NCBI GenBank assembly: GCA_016081115.2
Contig: CM071935.1
Location: 20,874,653 to 20,938,652, forward strand
Source of the DNA: Rehmannia glutinosa
Taxonomy: Eukaryota; Streptophyta; Magnoliopsida; Lamiales; Orobanchaceae
DNA length: 64,000 nt
Direction: 5' to 3'
Shown here: one piece after another, positions 1 to 11,198 of the stretch
How the letters are laid out: the number at the start of each line of letters is the position of its first letter
Numbering within the stretch: position 1 is the first letter of the stretch
Notes under the pieces: model-generated
What the model saw: only the letters and a program-made list of their open reading frames with translations
Databases searched by the model: none
What the model was told of the DNA's origin: nothing
Program-made: the position numbers and the translations under genes

Positions 1-2466
1 TTCTCATTGGCCCCAAATTTGTTAAAAGTGTCATTTCGGGCCCTAAGTTTGAAATAATTGGAACTCACAAACCGGAAGGGCACTGGGATTTTGGGACAAA
101 AACAGTTTTAAAACAAAATAAGTATAGGTCCCTTAACGTTTGAAAATCTCATTTTTGTCTCATTTTGAAATAATTGCCTTTAAAGCTTTTAGGGGTCCAA
201 TTATTATGAAATTTGAACCTTGGGTCCAAAATATAATTATGTTATAGTTAAATTAGTATTTCCAGGTACATGGACTGTATAAGTCCTGGAAATTTCATTT
301 GGGTCCTCAAGTTTAATCTTTTACAATTTGGTCCCTCAATTTTAGTAAAATTACTTTTCAAGCTCTAAACACTTGGATGTTTGGAATACACTTAAAATAT
401 GTTATTTCCAGTCCATTAAGAGTTAAAATTTCAAATTTTAAAATTAGGGTCTGGTATAGTTTCAAAAATTGCAATGTAGCCCTTAAACTTCTAAAATTTT
501 ACAATCTAGTCCTTGGGCTTTTAAAGGTTGATTTAATTTATCTTAAAACTCTTAAAACTTTATTAAAATGTCCAAACATCATTTTTGAACCTGAGTACAG
601 TCCCAAAACTCGAAAATTATAGAGGGGTCCCTTAAGTTTTGTTTTCTTGCAATTAAGTCCACCAACTTTCCATTTTTGCAATTTAAGTCCAAAAATTAAA
701 ATTTAATCAATTATGCTCGACTTGTCCAGGTTATAAGTCATAAAAAACATGGATTTCAAGGATCATAAACATGCATGTCCATTTCATACAAGAATTCATC
801 AAATAGAACAATAAATTGTACATGCATGCACCTAAATTTTAATAAATAGCATTTTTGAGCAACACTTGAGAAATTTCACAATTTGATACAAGAAATTAAC
901 ATGCAATACATAATATATATATATATCTCAAGTGCTCATTAACAAAATACTACATGCATTTAAGAAAAACACTAGAAGTTGGAAAGATTTTTCCACCCAC
1001 CATAAAATTGGATAGTTGTGAAATAAAATGATAAATTTCACAACTTGATTATGAAGTCACTTAGGTCAGCCCCTAAGTCAAGAAATATCAAAAATTAAGA
1101 GTTAGAAAATGAGTGAAAAATTAAGGAGAAAAAGAAGAAGGTGAGAAAATTGGAAATACTACACTTTACCTTATGTAGTAGATGAAATGGAACTAGTAGA
1201 AGCTTCAAAGTTGGAATTTTTGGCTCACCCTCAAAACCACTTAAGGTCAGCCCCTATTTCTCAAAAATGAAAAAGGGGTGTTAAAATTTGAAGAAATAGG
1301 AAGAAAAAGAGAAAAGGGCACTAGTGTCCAAATCTTACCTTATAGTCCAAATTCTCCAACAATTTCTCTTCAAGTCTTCTAAGGTGACCACAATGCTTGC
1401 ATGTCCTTATGTAGTCTCCTATGTGTACCTCCAAAAGTCAAATTTAAACTTAAGTTAAGAAGAGAAGGTGATGAGTTATAGGATATCAAGTTGAATCGAA
1501 GAATAAAATTTCTTACATTTGTGAGAGGGGGGTTCGAATTTTATGAAGAAGTAGGGAAATTCTTGTGTTTTTGTTAAATGTTTGAAGAAAGAGGAAGTGT
1601 TTGATGATATGAAGATGGTGTTCTTGAAGATAAGAAGGAATGTTTGAAGATGTGAAGGAATTGTAGAGATAAGGAAGAGAAGTTGGCAAATTAGAGTTGG
1701 GTGTTGATGAAATGAACAAAATTTTGTTCATTAAGGCCAAAATGGTCGTCCACTATGTGAGAGGGAGAGGAGATGATTTTTTTTTTTGTTCAATTTTCAT
1801 GTCTTGTAATTTGTCTCTTGCATGGAGACAAAAGGAGAGTCAAAGGTATGGGCAAAGGATGGGTAAGGAAGGAATGTTGGGTGAGTGGGAATAAGTTGGG
1901 GAAAATAATAATAGAGAATTGGTGTATAAGATAATGCGTATAATGTTTGAATTAATGGTGTAATTATACATAAGATGACTAACATAAGGTGTATATGTAC
2001 AAGAGTTGGAGGATATATCTACACCAAATTGATCATCATTGCCATCCACTTAAGGGGTAATTGTGGTATTTCCATATTTTTTTTGTCCCAAATTTGATGA
2101 TAATAGATGAATAATATCAATCTCCAAAATAATTAGTGATTTCCTTGATCACTTATAAGTCTCATGATCACTTATTCTAAATCAGATTCTTAATTCTATA
2201 AGGTAAAAGTCTCTAAAATAAATAGTCTCTTAAAATCGATGACTAATAAATACACAAATAGTAATAATGATCAATCAAGTGATCATTAATGTGGAATAGA
2301 AGTATTAAATGATTATGATCACAAGTAATAAATAAAAATGAAATTAAATGCAAAAATATATTTATTACTAATATTTACCCATCAAAGTGATGCGGTAAAA
2401 TAGTCGATAAAATACATAGACGATAAAAGGATCAATTTACACGCTCGTAAAATCGGGGGCTTCACA
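1..2466 (-). mobile_element. LTR-like sequence, probable Ty3/gypsy LTR (left part outside window)
   Basis: No gene is visible. The stretch is full of degenerate phrases of the type 'ggtcccttaagttt', which are common in non-coding parts of plant gypsy elements. It ends at 2466 with a sequence that reads on the minus strand as TGTGAAGCCCCCGATTTTAC, a typical LTR start. No partner end is visible, so the element would begin left of the window or be truncated. Short ORFs here look like chance. Confidence 0.35.
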
Positions 2467-3954
2467 TAAATTGTCAAGTGTGATAATAGATAGAAAAATA
2501 AATAATTGTAGTATAAAGAGATTTGGTTTCGGATCTCTTTTCTCTTACCCATTGCCTTCTTGGCCGATAGTTACCCACCCACACACACAAATTCCTATAT
2601 GTTTCTTGTCTTGTTTGCTTGTTGTGTCTTGCATGGGGGACAATTTTGAGGTCAAGTATGGGCTTACTCAAGCCTCAAGGTTTGAATGTATTAAAAAAAA
2701 ATGTGAGAGTGTTGTTACCCACCCACGACCGCTTATCAATTACATAATCACTTATGTAATAAGTCATCTAAGTTACAGTGTGTCTAATAATTCCCAAATA
2801 ATATCATAATTTATCATCTAAGGTACTAAATAAAATTAGAACGAATTGTGCACAAGTCAATAATATCAATAAGTAATTTATTAAATTATAAAAATTGTTT
2901 CGAAATATATAAATACAATTATCGAAATTTAAAAAATATATAAATTAATGTTATGCTACAAGAAAACTACTAGCTAGTCGTTCAAGAAAGAAATGGAATC
3001 AGTTAAATATCGCGTTAAAAGTCGAAAGAAATAGACAATTGTTAAGGAATAAAAATAGGCTTTATTCACATGCACACAAAATAAAATGAAGCTAAGTGTA
3101 ATTGATGTAGTATACTAATTAAATCAAGAAATAGATATATTAACAAAATCAAGATTGAGCCATTTTACCATTTCAATATAAAAGTTGGATATTTAATAAA
3201 ATAAATCTCAAGTACTATTCTTTCCAAAATTGGAATTACTAAATGAGGTTTCAAGACATAAGTGGTCTTTGTAAAATATTAAATGAGTAGTATATGGTTT
3301 TAATAGATCGTAAAATGAAATGGTTTGCTTGTAAATCATAAAATCGTTTTTCAGTTACATAAGTTCAACTACTACTTTATTTTATGCCAAAAATTTCAAA
3401 AATCATAATAAATTTTGTTGAATCAAAATAATAGATTTGGAGTAAAGATATCGAGTTTATGATATATAATGGATACTTCCAAAATTATGTTTTTGTTTCA
3501 GAATCTCAAAAATTGAGAAGCACTTTGTTTAAATCAAAAATAGCAGTTTTGCAAAATAATACTTAGTTTACCAAAATAGAAATCGTTTTGATCTATTGTG
3601 CAATAGTAGCTTGATGAAACCGACTAAAGATATAAAGTATCTTTATCATTTAAAAAATGGCGGCAAGAGTTTTCTTTTTCAAATACTAAAGAATGGATTT
3701 TTAAATAATATTTTTTACTAAATCAATATGAAAATGGATAATAGTCATCGAATTTGAAGTATTAAGTAATAAAAATAAATCAAATAGTATTATCATGTCT
3801 ATGTAATAAAATGAGTGACGTCGATGTCAATAACATATTGTGTTATGCAAAAGAGATAGTGAATATAAGAATAATTATCAAAATATTCAAATATTGTATC
3901 GGAAAAAATATTCGTGATCGTGTCGTCTACGATAGAAAAATTTGGGGCCTCACA
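2467..3954 (-). mobile_element. second, diverged LTR-like segment
   Basis: This ends at 3954 with a sequence that reads on the minus strand as TGTGAGGCCCCAAATTTTTC, resembling the terminus at 2466. Parts of it resemble the upstream segment: the 'cttgcatgg' region near 2625 and the one near 1820. It may be an older LTR of the same superfamily into which the upstream one inserted. This is inference; no autonomous coding region is visible. Confidence 0.3.
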
Positions 3955-4179
3955 TCCTCACTATTTGGTTCATCCCACTCCTTACTTCAACTCTCCATAG
4001 ACATTCTTCTCAACTCTCAACAAAAATTCACTAAGTGCTCGACCAAGGAAGAAAATTCAAAATTGAAGAGGAGTAAAGAGAGAAATTTTACCTTTTGAAG
4101 ACATGATCAAAGATCTCTTTTGAAGCTTGTCCTTGTGTAAGAATGACCAAGGGATCTCAAGACAAGACGAGATAAGGAA
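3955..4179. other. short spacer without recognised feature
   Basis: The stretch lies between the LTR-like terminus at 3954 and the TSD of the Cassandra element. I see no gene, repeat or RNA signature in it. Confidence 0.4.
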
Positions 4180-4184
4180 TAAGA

Positions 4185-4471
4185 TGTTGGACCTCAAGCG
4201 CTTTACTGGATTGACGACTGTCCCCACAAATCAACACGAGTCTTTTCTAGCACGCTTAGGTCCTCACTCATGTGCTCCCTGGAAAACTTCCCAGGAGGTC
4301 ACCCATCGCATGTCTACTCCAGGCCAAGCACATTTAATCTTAGTAAAATATCAAATCCTTTAAGCTTTCCTTTAACTGTGCAATCCAGCACTCACGAGTT
4401 TGAATCGCGGGTTGAGCTTCGCCCCTCTTTTAAAGCCCATTGCAGACAAGATGTTGGACCAAAGCCCAACA
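4185..4471 (-). repeat. Cassandra 3' LTR
   Basis: Direct repeat of 287 bp. It is shorter than its partner because about 50 bp present around 4950-5000 of the other LTR are missing here. The 5S-like block is retained but its box A is decayed. Confidence 0.8.
4286..4338 (-). promoter_or_regulatory. 5S rRNA-like internal promoter, decayed copy
   Basis: On the minus strand this reads as the 5S control region: a box-A-like part (4322-4338) and an intact box-C-like GGTGACCTCCTGGGAAGT. The box A has changes from the consensus, so Pol III use is doubtful. Confidence 0.6.
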
Positions 4472-4770
4472 ATCCCCTCCCGAACACCGCCATTATCTCA
4501 GCTCCAGTGCTTGGCAACTTATGCTACCCGCCAAACTTCCTCAGTTCTAACGCCAACTTCTTCAGTTCAAGCGTCGCGTCACGCCACTATCGATTCCGCC
4601 ACCCAAAGAACCTACACGTTTAGTTCCACCATATTTACCTCGATTCCGCCACCGGCAACCATCTTGATTCTAGTAGTCCGTTACCTCCGCCGCACCAAAG
4701 ATCGTAGTTCCACCGCTACTGGCAACTTTCCTCTACAGCGTGCTTCCAAGGGAATTAGAACCTGTGACCT

Positions 4771-4783
4771 GCTTTGATACTAG
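4771..4783 (-). promoter_or_regulatory. Cassandra primer binding site (degenerate initiator-Met tRNA)
   Basis: Minus-strand AGTATCAAAGC, directly inside the 5' LTR, differs at two positions from GGTATCAGAGC, the usual complement of the initiator methionine tRNA 3' end. Confidence 0.6.
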
Positions 4784-4784
4784 T

Positions 4785-5123
4785 TGTTGGACCTCAAGCA
4801 CTTTACTGGATTGATGACTATCCCCACAAACCAACACGAGTATTTTCTAGCACGCTTTGTCCTCTCTCACGCGCTCCCTGGAAAACTTCCCAGGAGGTCA
4901 CCCATCCCATGTCTACTCTGTGGCCAACCACGCTTAACCTCGAGTTTCTAAGTAATGGGCACTAGAAAAGAAGATGCATCTATTGGTATAGAGAGCCAAT
5001 ATTAAATTATTTAAGCTCTCCTTTAACTATGTAATCCAAATACCGATGAGTTCGAATCACGGCCGAGCCGCTTCTGCTCTTTTAAAGCTCATTGCGGGCG
5101 GGATGTTGGACCAAAGCCCAACA
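4785..5123 (-). repeat. Cassandra 5' LTR
   Basis: Direct repeat of 339 bp, the more complete of the two LTRs, followed by the TSD TAAGA at 5124-5128. Confidence 0.8.
4885..4940 (-). promoter_or_regulatory. 5S rRNA-like internal promoter in Cassandra LTR
   Basis: The minus strand carries GTTAAGCGTGGTTGGCC (box A-like), then GATGGGTGACCTCCTGGGAA (intermediate element and box C-like). In cellular 5S genes these recruit TFIIIA and TFIIIC. Here they belong to the LTR, not to a 5S gene. Confidence 0.75.
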
Positions 5124-5128
5124 TAAGA

Positions 5129-5640
5129 CAAGCTAAACACGATATCATTCTAGCTCCCACACTTTGCTCCATGCTTTCGCACATCGAAGTTGGGCGCTTA
5201 TATTGGGGGCACAAATATTTTTTATTATTATTATAATTCAATTTATATATTTATTTAATCTCATTAAATATTTAATAATCGATTGTCTACAGATGGAATA
5301 ACCCAACCCACGAGGTTTGGATCCGGTCCATAAGTTATTTTCTCCTACGCCCCCACTATCCATGTATATAAAGGTCCCTCCGTCTCATTTGTAAGCCATA
5401 TTCGATAAATTCACATTATATGCATTCAAGATTCTCTTTCTTGTCTAAATATTATCTCTCGTTCACCATGCATACTTAAACGTCGGAGGGGTTTCCTTGT
5501 ACAACCCTAGGGTCTGTCTAACGTTTGCTGGTGTTTCAGACAAGTTCCCATCACTGAAGACTTCCAACTTTGGGAGAAAAAGTCTTGGACTTATTAGATA
5601 CATTAACTTGGAGTACTTTACCCTAAAAAAGTAGCATTAA
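5129..5640 (+). mobile_element. possible LTR remnant of a gypsy element
   Basis: A TATA-like gtatataaagg near 5365 is followed about 120 bp later by 'acgtcggaggggtttccttg'. This phrase resembles a conserved block in the R/U5 part of many plant gypsy LTRs. No ends, TSD or coding sequence were found, so this is only a suggestion. Confidence 0.25.
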
Positions 5641-5767
5641 TTATGATTATAAACATGTTGTTTACAAGCTAATCTTATACTCTCCGATCCATATGGGAAT
5701 TTTGTTTTCAACCTTCCCGAACAACTTATCGAATTTCAAATAATAATACAAACATATTAGAATGCCA

Positions 5768-5995
5768 TTTAAGTCAACACCATGTCATTGCATTTAAGTC
5801 ACCATCATGCCACTGTATTTGAGTCATCGTGCCATCTCATTTCAGTCATCGCACCATCATGCAATCTCATTTGAGTTATCGTACCATCGTGCCATGTGGC
5901 ACGATAGCAGGATGACATGATGGTCGTGATGTCGTGCCATCTCATTTGAATTATCGTACCATCTATCATTGGAGCCATCGTACCACCATAGTAAG
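5768..5995. repeat. degenerate minisatellite, about 30-bp unit
   Basis: Several imperfect copies of 'catttgagtcatcgtaccatcgtgccatct' run in tandem. An inverted stretch (gtggcacgatagcaggatgac) lies in the middle, near 5895. Confidence 0.55.
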
Positions 5996-6014
5996 GGTAT
6001 TAGCCTTTTAAATT

Positions 6015-6048
<34 letters not shown>

Positions 6049-7848
6049 CATGTTTCTATATTTATTTTCCCGCCTAAAAGCTATTGCCTAAAACAAATTT
6101 CTATGATTATTATTTAATTAAAAATTGATTTTCATCAATGGCCAAATCTTCTTAATTATTATCATTAATGTTTTTCCACTCTATTTTGGAATGATTTACA
6201 ATCTAATTTAAGCGTGATTGTTGTATATGTGTTATTCTAGAAATTTAGTTTAGGTCAAACAATTGAAATACAGTTATCCGTATTTGAACTAAAAAATTTA
6301 CTTTCCATTTGCGATAATTAGTAAAAAGTAAAAAACGAGTATACATTGTGTGATTAATTCAAGAGATAATTCAATTGTAAACATACTATAATAATTGCCA
6401 AAAAAATCTAATCAAAATTCAATGTTGGTTATTTTATTAATTTAGCAAAATCTCAAAAACATGGATAATATAGGCAATTATATTACAAATTTGAGCTAAG
6501 AATGAATCTGCTATTGTGTAACAGAGAGAAACAATTCAAATCGAGAAAATCTATATATTTAGCATATATAGATTTATATTGTTTTATAAATTAGTTTTTT
6601 GTTCATAAAATTATATTTTTTGTTCTTTCTCTTCAGCATATGTAGATAGAACTACATCACAAAAAAATATTTTTTCGATTTTAGTACGCAGAATCTAATC
6701 ATTGCGAAAAACCAATTTTATCCCAATTTAATGTTGGCCATCTTATTAATTTAGAAAATTCTCATAAGCATGGATAATATCGACAAATAGATTACATTAA
6801 TGTTGAAATCTGTGTTGATGTATAAAGTCGATAAAATAATTCACATATGTAGAATTTATATCTTCGGGATGGATTTATATGAAATTTAAATCGACATAAC
6901 AAAAAATAATATATATGAGATCAAGTAACTTTAGCAAACTTTAATAAACAATGACAATAATTATGCAAAATAATTAATACATACAAAAAACACATATGTT
7001 CGATGCCAATTATTAATACCCGAAATTATGTGAATAATAGTTATTTCCAAAATTGCTTTCCCCCCTGTTTGCACTTGCTAAAAATGAGTTTCGATGTTTT
7101 TTAATTTAAAAAATAAAAAAAGGAACGTGCATTGCTAGAATTTGGTTATTTTTCGTAGTCAATGATTAAGCTTCATTTAGTTTGACAATCGAAATTATAC
7201 TTTATTTAAATAAATATCACCTTTTGATATGCAAATTTGACTTACTAGTTTTACTTTTTAAAATTAATATATTCCTATTTTTTGGAAATTATATTTATAA
7301 TGCTTGCCAGAATTCTTCTTATTTTACAAAAATCAGATTTAAATAATAGTAACTTCAATGCAAATCATATTTATAATATTTGTTGAATTTATAAATAATC
7401 CTACAACAAGATCTTGGTCCTAATGTTGCTAGGTTTTAATTTTTGAAATACAATATATCAAAAATAAAAAAGCGTAATAAGTTTATTCATTTTGGTTATT
7501 TCTTGTGCCCATACCATAATTTTGATAGATTTTAACAATTTAAGTAAATTTGGTTTGACAATTGATTTTATACTTTATTAATTTAAATAAATAATTATAA
7601 AATCTTATTTATTGGCTTAATACTTTCATAGTTTAAATAGTAATTCTTATTTTTTTTTTCTTCTGAAGATTACAACTACTTACCAAAATGCTTCTCATTT
7701 TTTCGAAAATGATGATCATATACTTTCTAATAATAGTAATTTCTTACTGTTTGGAAAAAAAAATATTATGTCTTATTTCTATTATAACTTTTAGAATTCT
7801 TTAATTTTTTAAATAAAAATAAATTCATATGAAAGAACAATTTAAGGG
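5996..7848. other. AT-rich spacer, no gene seen
   Basis: Very AT-rich sequence with no long ORF, splice-linked exon series or RNA gene. Near 6420-6480 and 6715-6785 there are two diverged copies of a phrase 'aattcaatgttgg..cttattaatttag', suggesting an old dispersed or duplicated repeat. Confidence 0.5.
6019..6047. repeat. (AT)n microsatellite
   Basis: Uninterrupted AT dinucleotides. Confidence 0.9.
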
Positions 7849-8009
7849 TAGAGAATCCCAACCCGATCCAGCCCCGTAAAGTCGGGCTGGTTTGGTCATT
7901 TCATGTGTATTTACATGGGTTGTGTCTTAAAAATAGCGGCCCAACGGAATTTCAACCCAAAACAGCAGGCTAGCACCGCCCAGCCCGACCCTCCCATTTG
8001 ACAACTCTA
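7849..8009. mobile_element. hAT-like MITE (low confidence)
   Basis: GC-richer 161-bp island in AT-rich DNA. The left end TAGAGAATCCCAACCCGA roughly matches the reverse complement of the right end (TAGAGTTGTCAAATGGG). Both arms contain 'cgggctgg', and the element resembles the one at 9384-9573. No clear 8-bp TSD. Confidence 0.4.
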
Positions 8010-8068
8010 CTAATTATTAAAATAGCTCGTGCATCACACATGGGCCTCATCTAGTTCATGTAAGAGGG

Positions 8069-8891
8069 AAAAAAAATTGCCCTCCGAACTATTTGGTTTT
8101 TTCGATATTGTCACCTAAATTTTTTTTTGGAATACTTTACCTCCACAAGTTTACGATTTTGTACATAGCCTCTTGGGACTCATGCCGCCAGGTGGAATAT
8201 TCCACTAGAATCTTGTCATGTGTCATGCACGTGGGGCAAATTTATAATGTGGTTCAAATTATACTACTATTATTGCACTTTCTTGTCTAAACTTTGCGCG
8301 ATTGTTACTTTACCTTATGAACTTTGAGCGATTTACATCTTAAAATAGATAAATAATCTTTTATGTATATTTTTTATTTGTAATTTGATAAAGTAGATTA
8401 ACATTAATTTCATACTTTTTGAGTTTATAAGTAATAAAGTAAATAAAGGAAGTAAACTATAATTCTACAAGAAAGTCAAAAAAGAAAAGATTGTAGAATA
8501 TTCTTATTGATAATATATTTTATTGAAGCGAATACTAGTTAAATTTATTTATTTATTATCAAGAAAGTTAAAGAAATATAAAATATATATACATATATAT
8601 ATTCTATTTTTTTCAAAATGATGTGACAATGTATAAATCGCTCAAAGTTCATAAGGTAAAGTAACAATATCACAAAGTTTAGATGACAAAGTGCAATAAT
8701 ATTAGTATAATTTGGTCAAATAACAATTCCCCCCCCCCTTTGTGGCAAATGATAAGATTCCGGTGGAATATTCTGTCAGCGGCGAGCTCTAGGAACTATG
8801 CGCAAAATCCATAAACTTGAGGAGGTAAAATATCCTAAAAAAAAGTTTATGTGGCAATCGAAAAAACTGAATCTGAGGACAAATCATTTTT
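8069..8891. mobile_element. foldback-type inverted-repeat element
   Basis: The left arm (about 8069-8343) is the imperfect reverse complement of the right arm (about 8622-8891). For example ttaccttatgaactttgagc at 8310 pairs with gctcaaagttcataaggtaa at 8640. The loop is about 280 bp of AT-rich DNA. No transposase ORF is present. The ORFs in the arms are by-products of the repeat. Confidence 0.7.
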
Positions 8892-9383
8892 CCTCTTGTA
8901 GTTATAGTGAAGGGGTGTGCTTAAAGGAAAAATTAGCGCTATCCATTCTAGAATTTCACTTATCAATATTTAAATTGATTGTTATAATCAAGCTCAAATT
9001 CAAAACAAAAAAATTAGAAAAGAAGAATCAAAAAAAGAAAAAAAAAATATTTGAATAGGTCAAGAAAAGTGAACTAAGACTTTTGCGTGACTCAAACAAC
9101 AAACGTGGATATCGAGCCTCTCTACCTAACCTCAAATTTAATTCTTCTTTGAGTTCTGCATCATGCCTAAATATATACTAATACATATTCTTCTACATTT
9201 ACTACTTTTATCTTTTTTTTAAAAGATACATAAAATTATATTTTGATTTTTCTCTCAAACTGTTATTTCAATTAAAGAGAAAAAAGGATATAACACGACC
9301 AACTTTGTGTAATAAAATCTTTCAAGCTTGACTATAAATGAAAAAAAAAATTAATAAAGAGTCGAGCTAAAATCTGTAATATC
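8892..9383. other. AT-rich spacer, no gene seen
   Basis: No supported gene or repeat boundary. Confidence 0.5.
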
Positions 9384-9573
9384 TAGAGCTGCCAAACGGG
9401 CCGGTCCGCGCCTGTCGGGCCAAATAGTGACCAGACCCGCTATTTTTGGATCCGACCATGAAAATACATTGAAAAAACCGGCCCGGGACAAATAGGCTCG
9501 GTTTATTTTGGGTCTCTAAAAATACAGCTCAATCGAATTTTTTTACCGGACCGGGTCAAAATTGACAGCTCTA
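9384..9573. mobile_element. hAT-like MITE
   Basis: Terminal inverted repeats TAGAGCTGCCAA and TTGACAGCTCTA bound 190 bp with a GC-rich interior (ggccggtccgcgcc and ccggaccggg pair between arms). There is no coding capacity, and no clear TSD was found. Confidence 0.5.
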
Positions 9574-10369
9574 GACTGATTTCCATCAATAATTTACTAT
9601 TACAATGTTTTTTTTTATAATCTAATATGTTCCCTTCCATCAAAATTATTTTCATTAAAATCTACTTAAATTGGTAATCTTGTATTATTTTTCAGGATGT
9701 GAAAATTATTTGAAAAACTATTATATAATTTGTTTTAATTTTATTTATTTTTATACACATTCGTTTTTTGTTTCGTTTTTTTTTATGTGTGTTGAAATAT
9801 TTCGAGACATATATGACCATGTATGATTATGTTTTCAAACCCAATTTTCCATTTTCTAACTATTTCACAAAATGAATTTATGTTTGCTTAGGAAAATTTT
9901 TAATGGAAATAAAGTCATTTTCAATTTTTTATTTTTTTTTGTGGAAAGATGCTTCTGAAAACTGAACCAAACCAATTTACACAAAAATTATGCAAATCTA
10001 TTTGAAAACACACTTCAAAAAACTCAGAATAAACAATTTTTCACTGATAATCATGCAAATCTATGTCAAAAATATACTTTAAAACTATAACCAAATATAT
10101 TTTCATTTTCAAACATAAAATTCAGATAACAAACCAAACAAATTCTCAATTCTCACACCAATAAAGTTTGAATGAAGTGAATTATTATTTTCCCTAATTT
10201 TCTGTTGTAATTTAATTTAATAAAGAAAGCTAATTAAAATTTTAAAGTAATAAAAACAATAAAAAATGTCTCAACCGGGTGAGAATCAATAACCTGCTGG
10301 TAGAAAATAAATCCAACTTTATTCCAATATATTGTATGGTAGAAAAGAATAATCTCTCTCTTTATTCTC
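9574..10369. other. AT-rich upstream region of the cyclin-T gene
   Basis: No gene is seen. The 3' part is presumably the promoter of the downstream gene. I could not single out a convincing TATA box among the many AT tracts. Confidence 0.4.
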
Positions 10370-11198
10370 TTCTTTTTCCTTTTTCCTCTTTTTACAATTC
10401 TCAAACCCTAATCGCAAATCAAACCATTAAAAATTTCCGTATATTGATTGTTCAAATTCACGGGCGATTATTTTGTCAGATCTTTGATATCTACCACCTG
10501 CTGTTGAGGTAAAATTCATCGTATTTTCTTTTTTCTGATTTATACTGTTGAAATATAACTGCCGTTTTTTTAAAAAAAATTCGTCTGTTATTGCAGCTTA
10601 AAAGAGTTAAATTTGATGTGGTTGTGGAAATTTTTCTTAGGAGTCTTCCTGGATATTGGTTTGTGCGCTGTTATCTCGCTGAAATTTCAGCTTATGTGAT
10701 CATAGTTTGAAGATTATTTCCTAAGTTTCGTGTTTTGATGAATTGAATAGTATTAGTTTATTTCAGGGAGTTGTGTTCATTTGTTTTAGTCAACCAGCTA
10801 ATCAGATAGGGAGAATTATGATTTTGTTGATCACTTGAAATCAATATATCATATATGAGTATTTTTGTAAATTTCTAAGTAATTGAGTATATATGTTTTG
10901 TAATTATATTGGCATATGGAAGTTCAGATATAATGTGTCTTGAGGAATTTGCTTAGTTTCTGACATCCTAAGCGTTTCTCTTTTGTCATTTTCTTGGAAT
11001 TTGAATAACTTTCTTTTGATAATTGAATACGTTTTTTTATGCACCCCAGTTTCAAATTCAATCATGAATATTTGATTTTTTTCTCGACACCATTGTGTCA
11101 CTCTATACTTAAAAATTATTGTAAGGTGCACCGGTGCAGCTTTTATTTTGTGTATCACATTCTTGTATATTTTCTTACTTTGAGAAATTGGACAGGAA
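10370..11198 (+). other. cyclin-T 5' UTR with UTR intron (approximate)
   Basis: A pyrimidine-rich leader containing 'caaaccctaat' ends at a good donor, ttgag|gtaaaa (10508/10509). A T-rich stretch leads to the acceptor ttggacag|gaaATG at 11195/11196, three bases before the start codon. An intron just before the ATG is therefore likely. The transcription start is a guess. Confidence 0.5.

Larger units (their letters stand above)
4185..5123 (-). mobile_element. Cassandra-type TRIM retrotransposon
   Basis: Two direct repeats (4185-4471 and 4785-5123) both begin TGTTGGACCTCAAGC and end CCAAAGCCCAACA. They flank about 310 bp with no coding capacity, and perfect 5-bp target duplications TAAGA lie at 4180-4184 and 5124-5128. 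Each LTR contains, on the minus strand, a sequence matching the internal promoter of plant 5S rRNA (GATGGGTGACCTCCTGGGAA plus a box-A-like GTTAAGCGTG). That combination is diagnostic of Cassandra, a non-autonomous terminal-repeat retrotransposon in miniature. A degenerate initiator-Met primer site lies next to the right LTR, so the right LTR is the 5' one. Confidence 0.85.

Noticed and set aside
4286..4940. Possible 5S rRNA gene
   Set aside because: Only the internal control region is present, twice, inside direct repeats of a TRIM element. The full 120-nt 5S sequence is absent.
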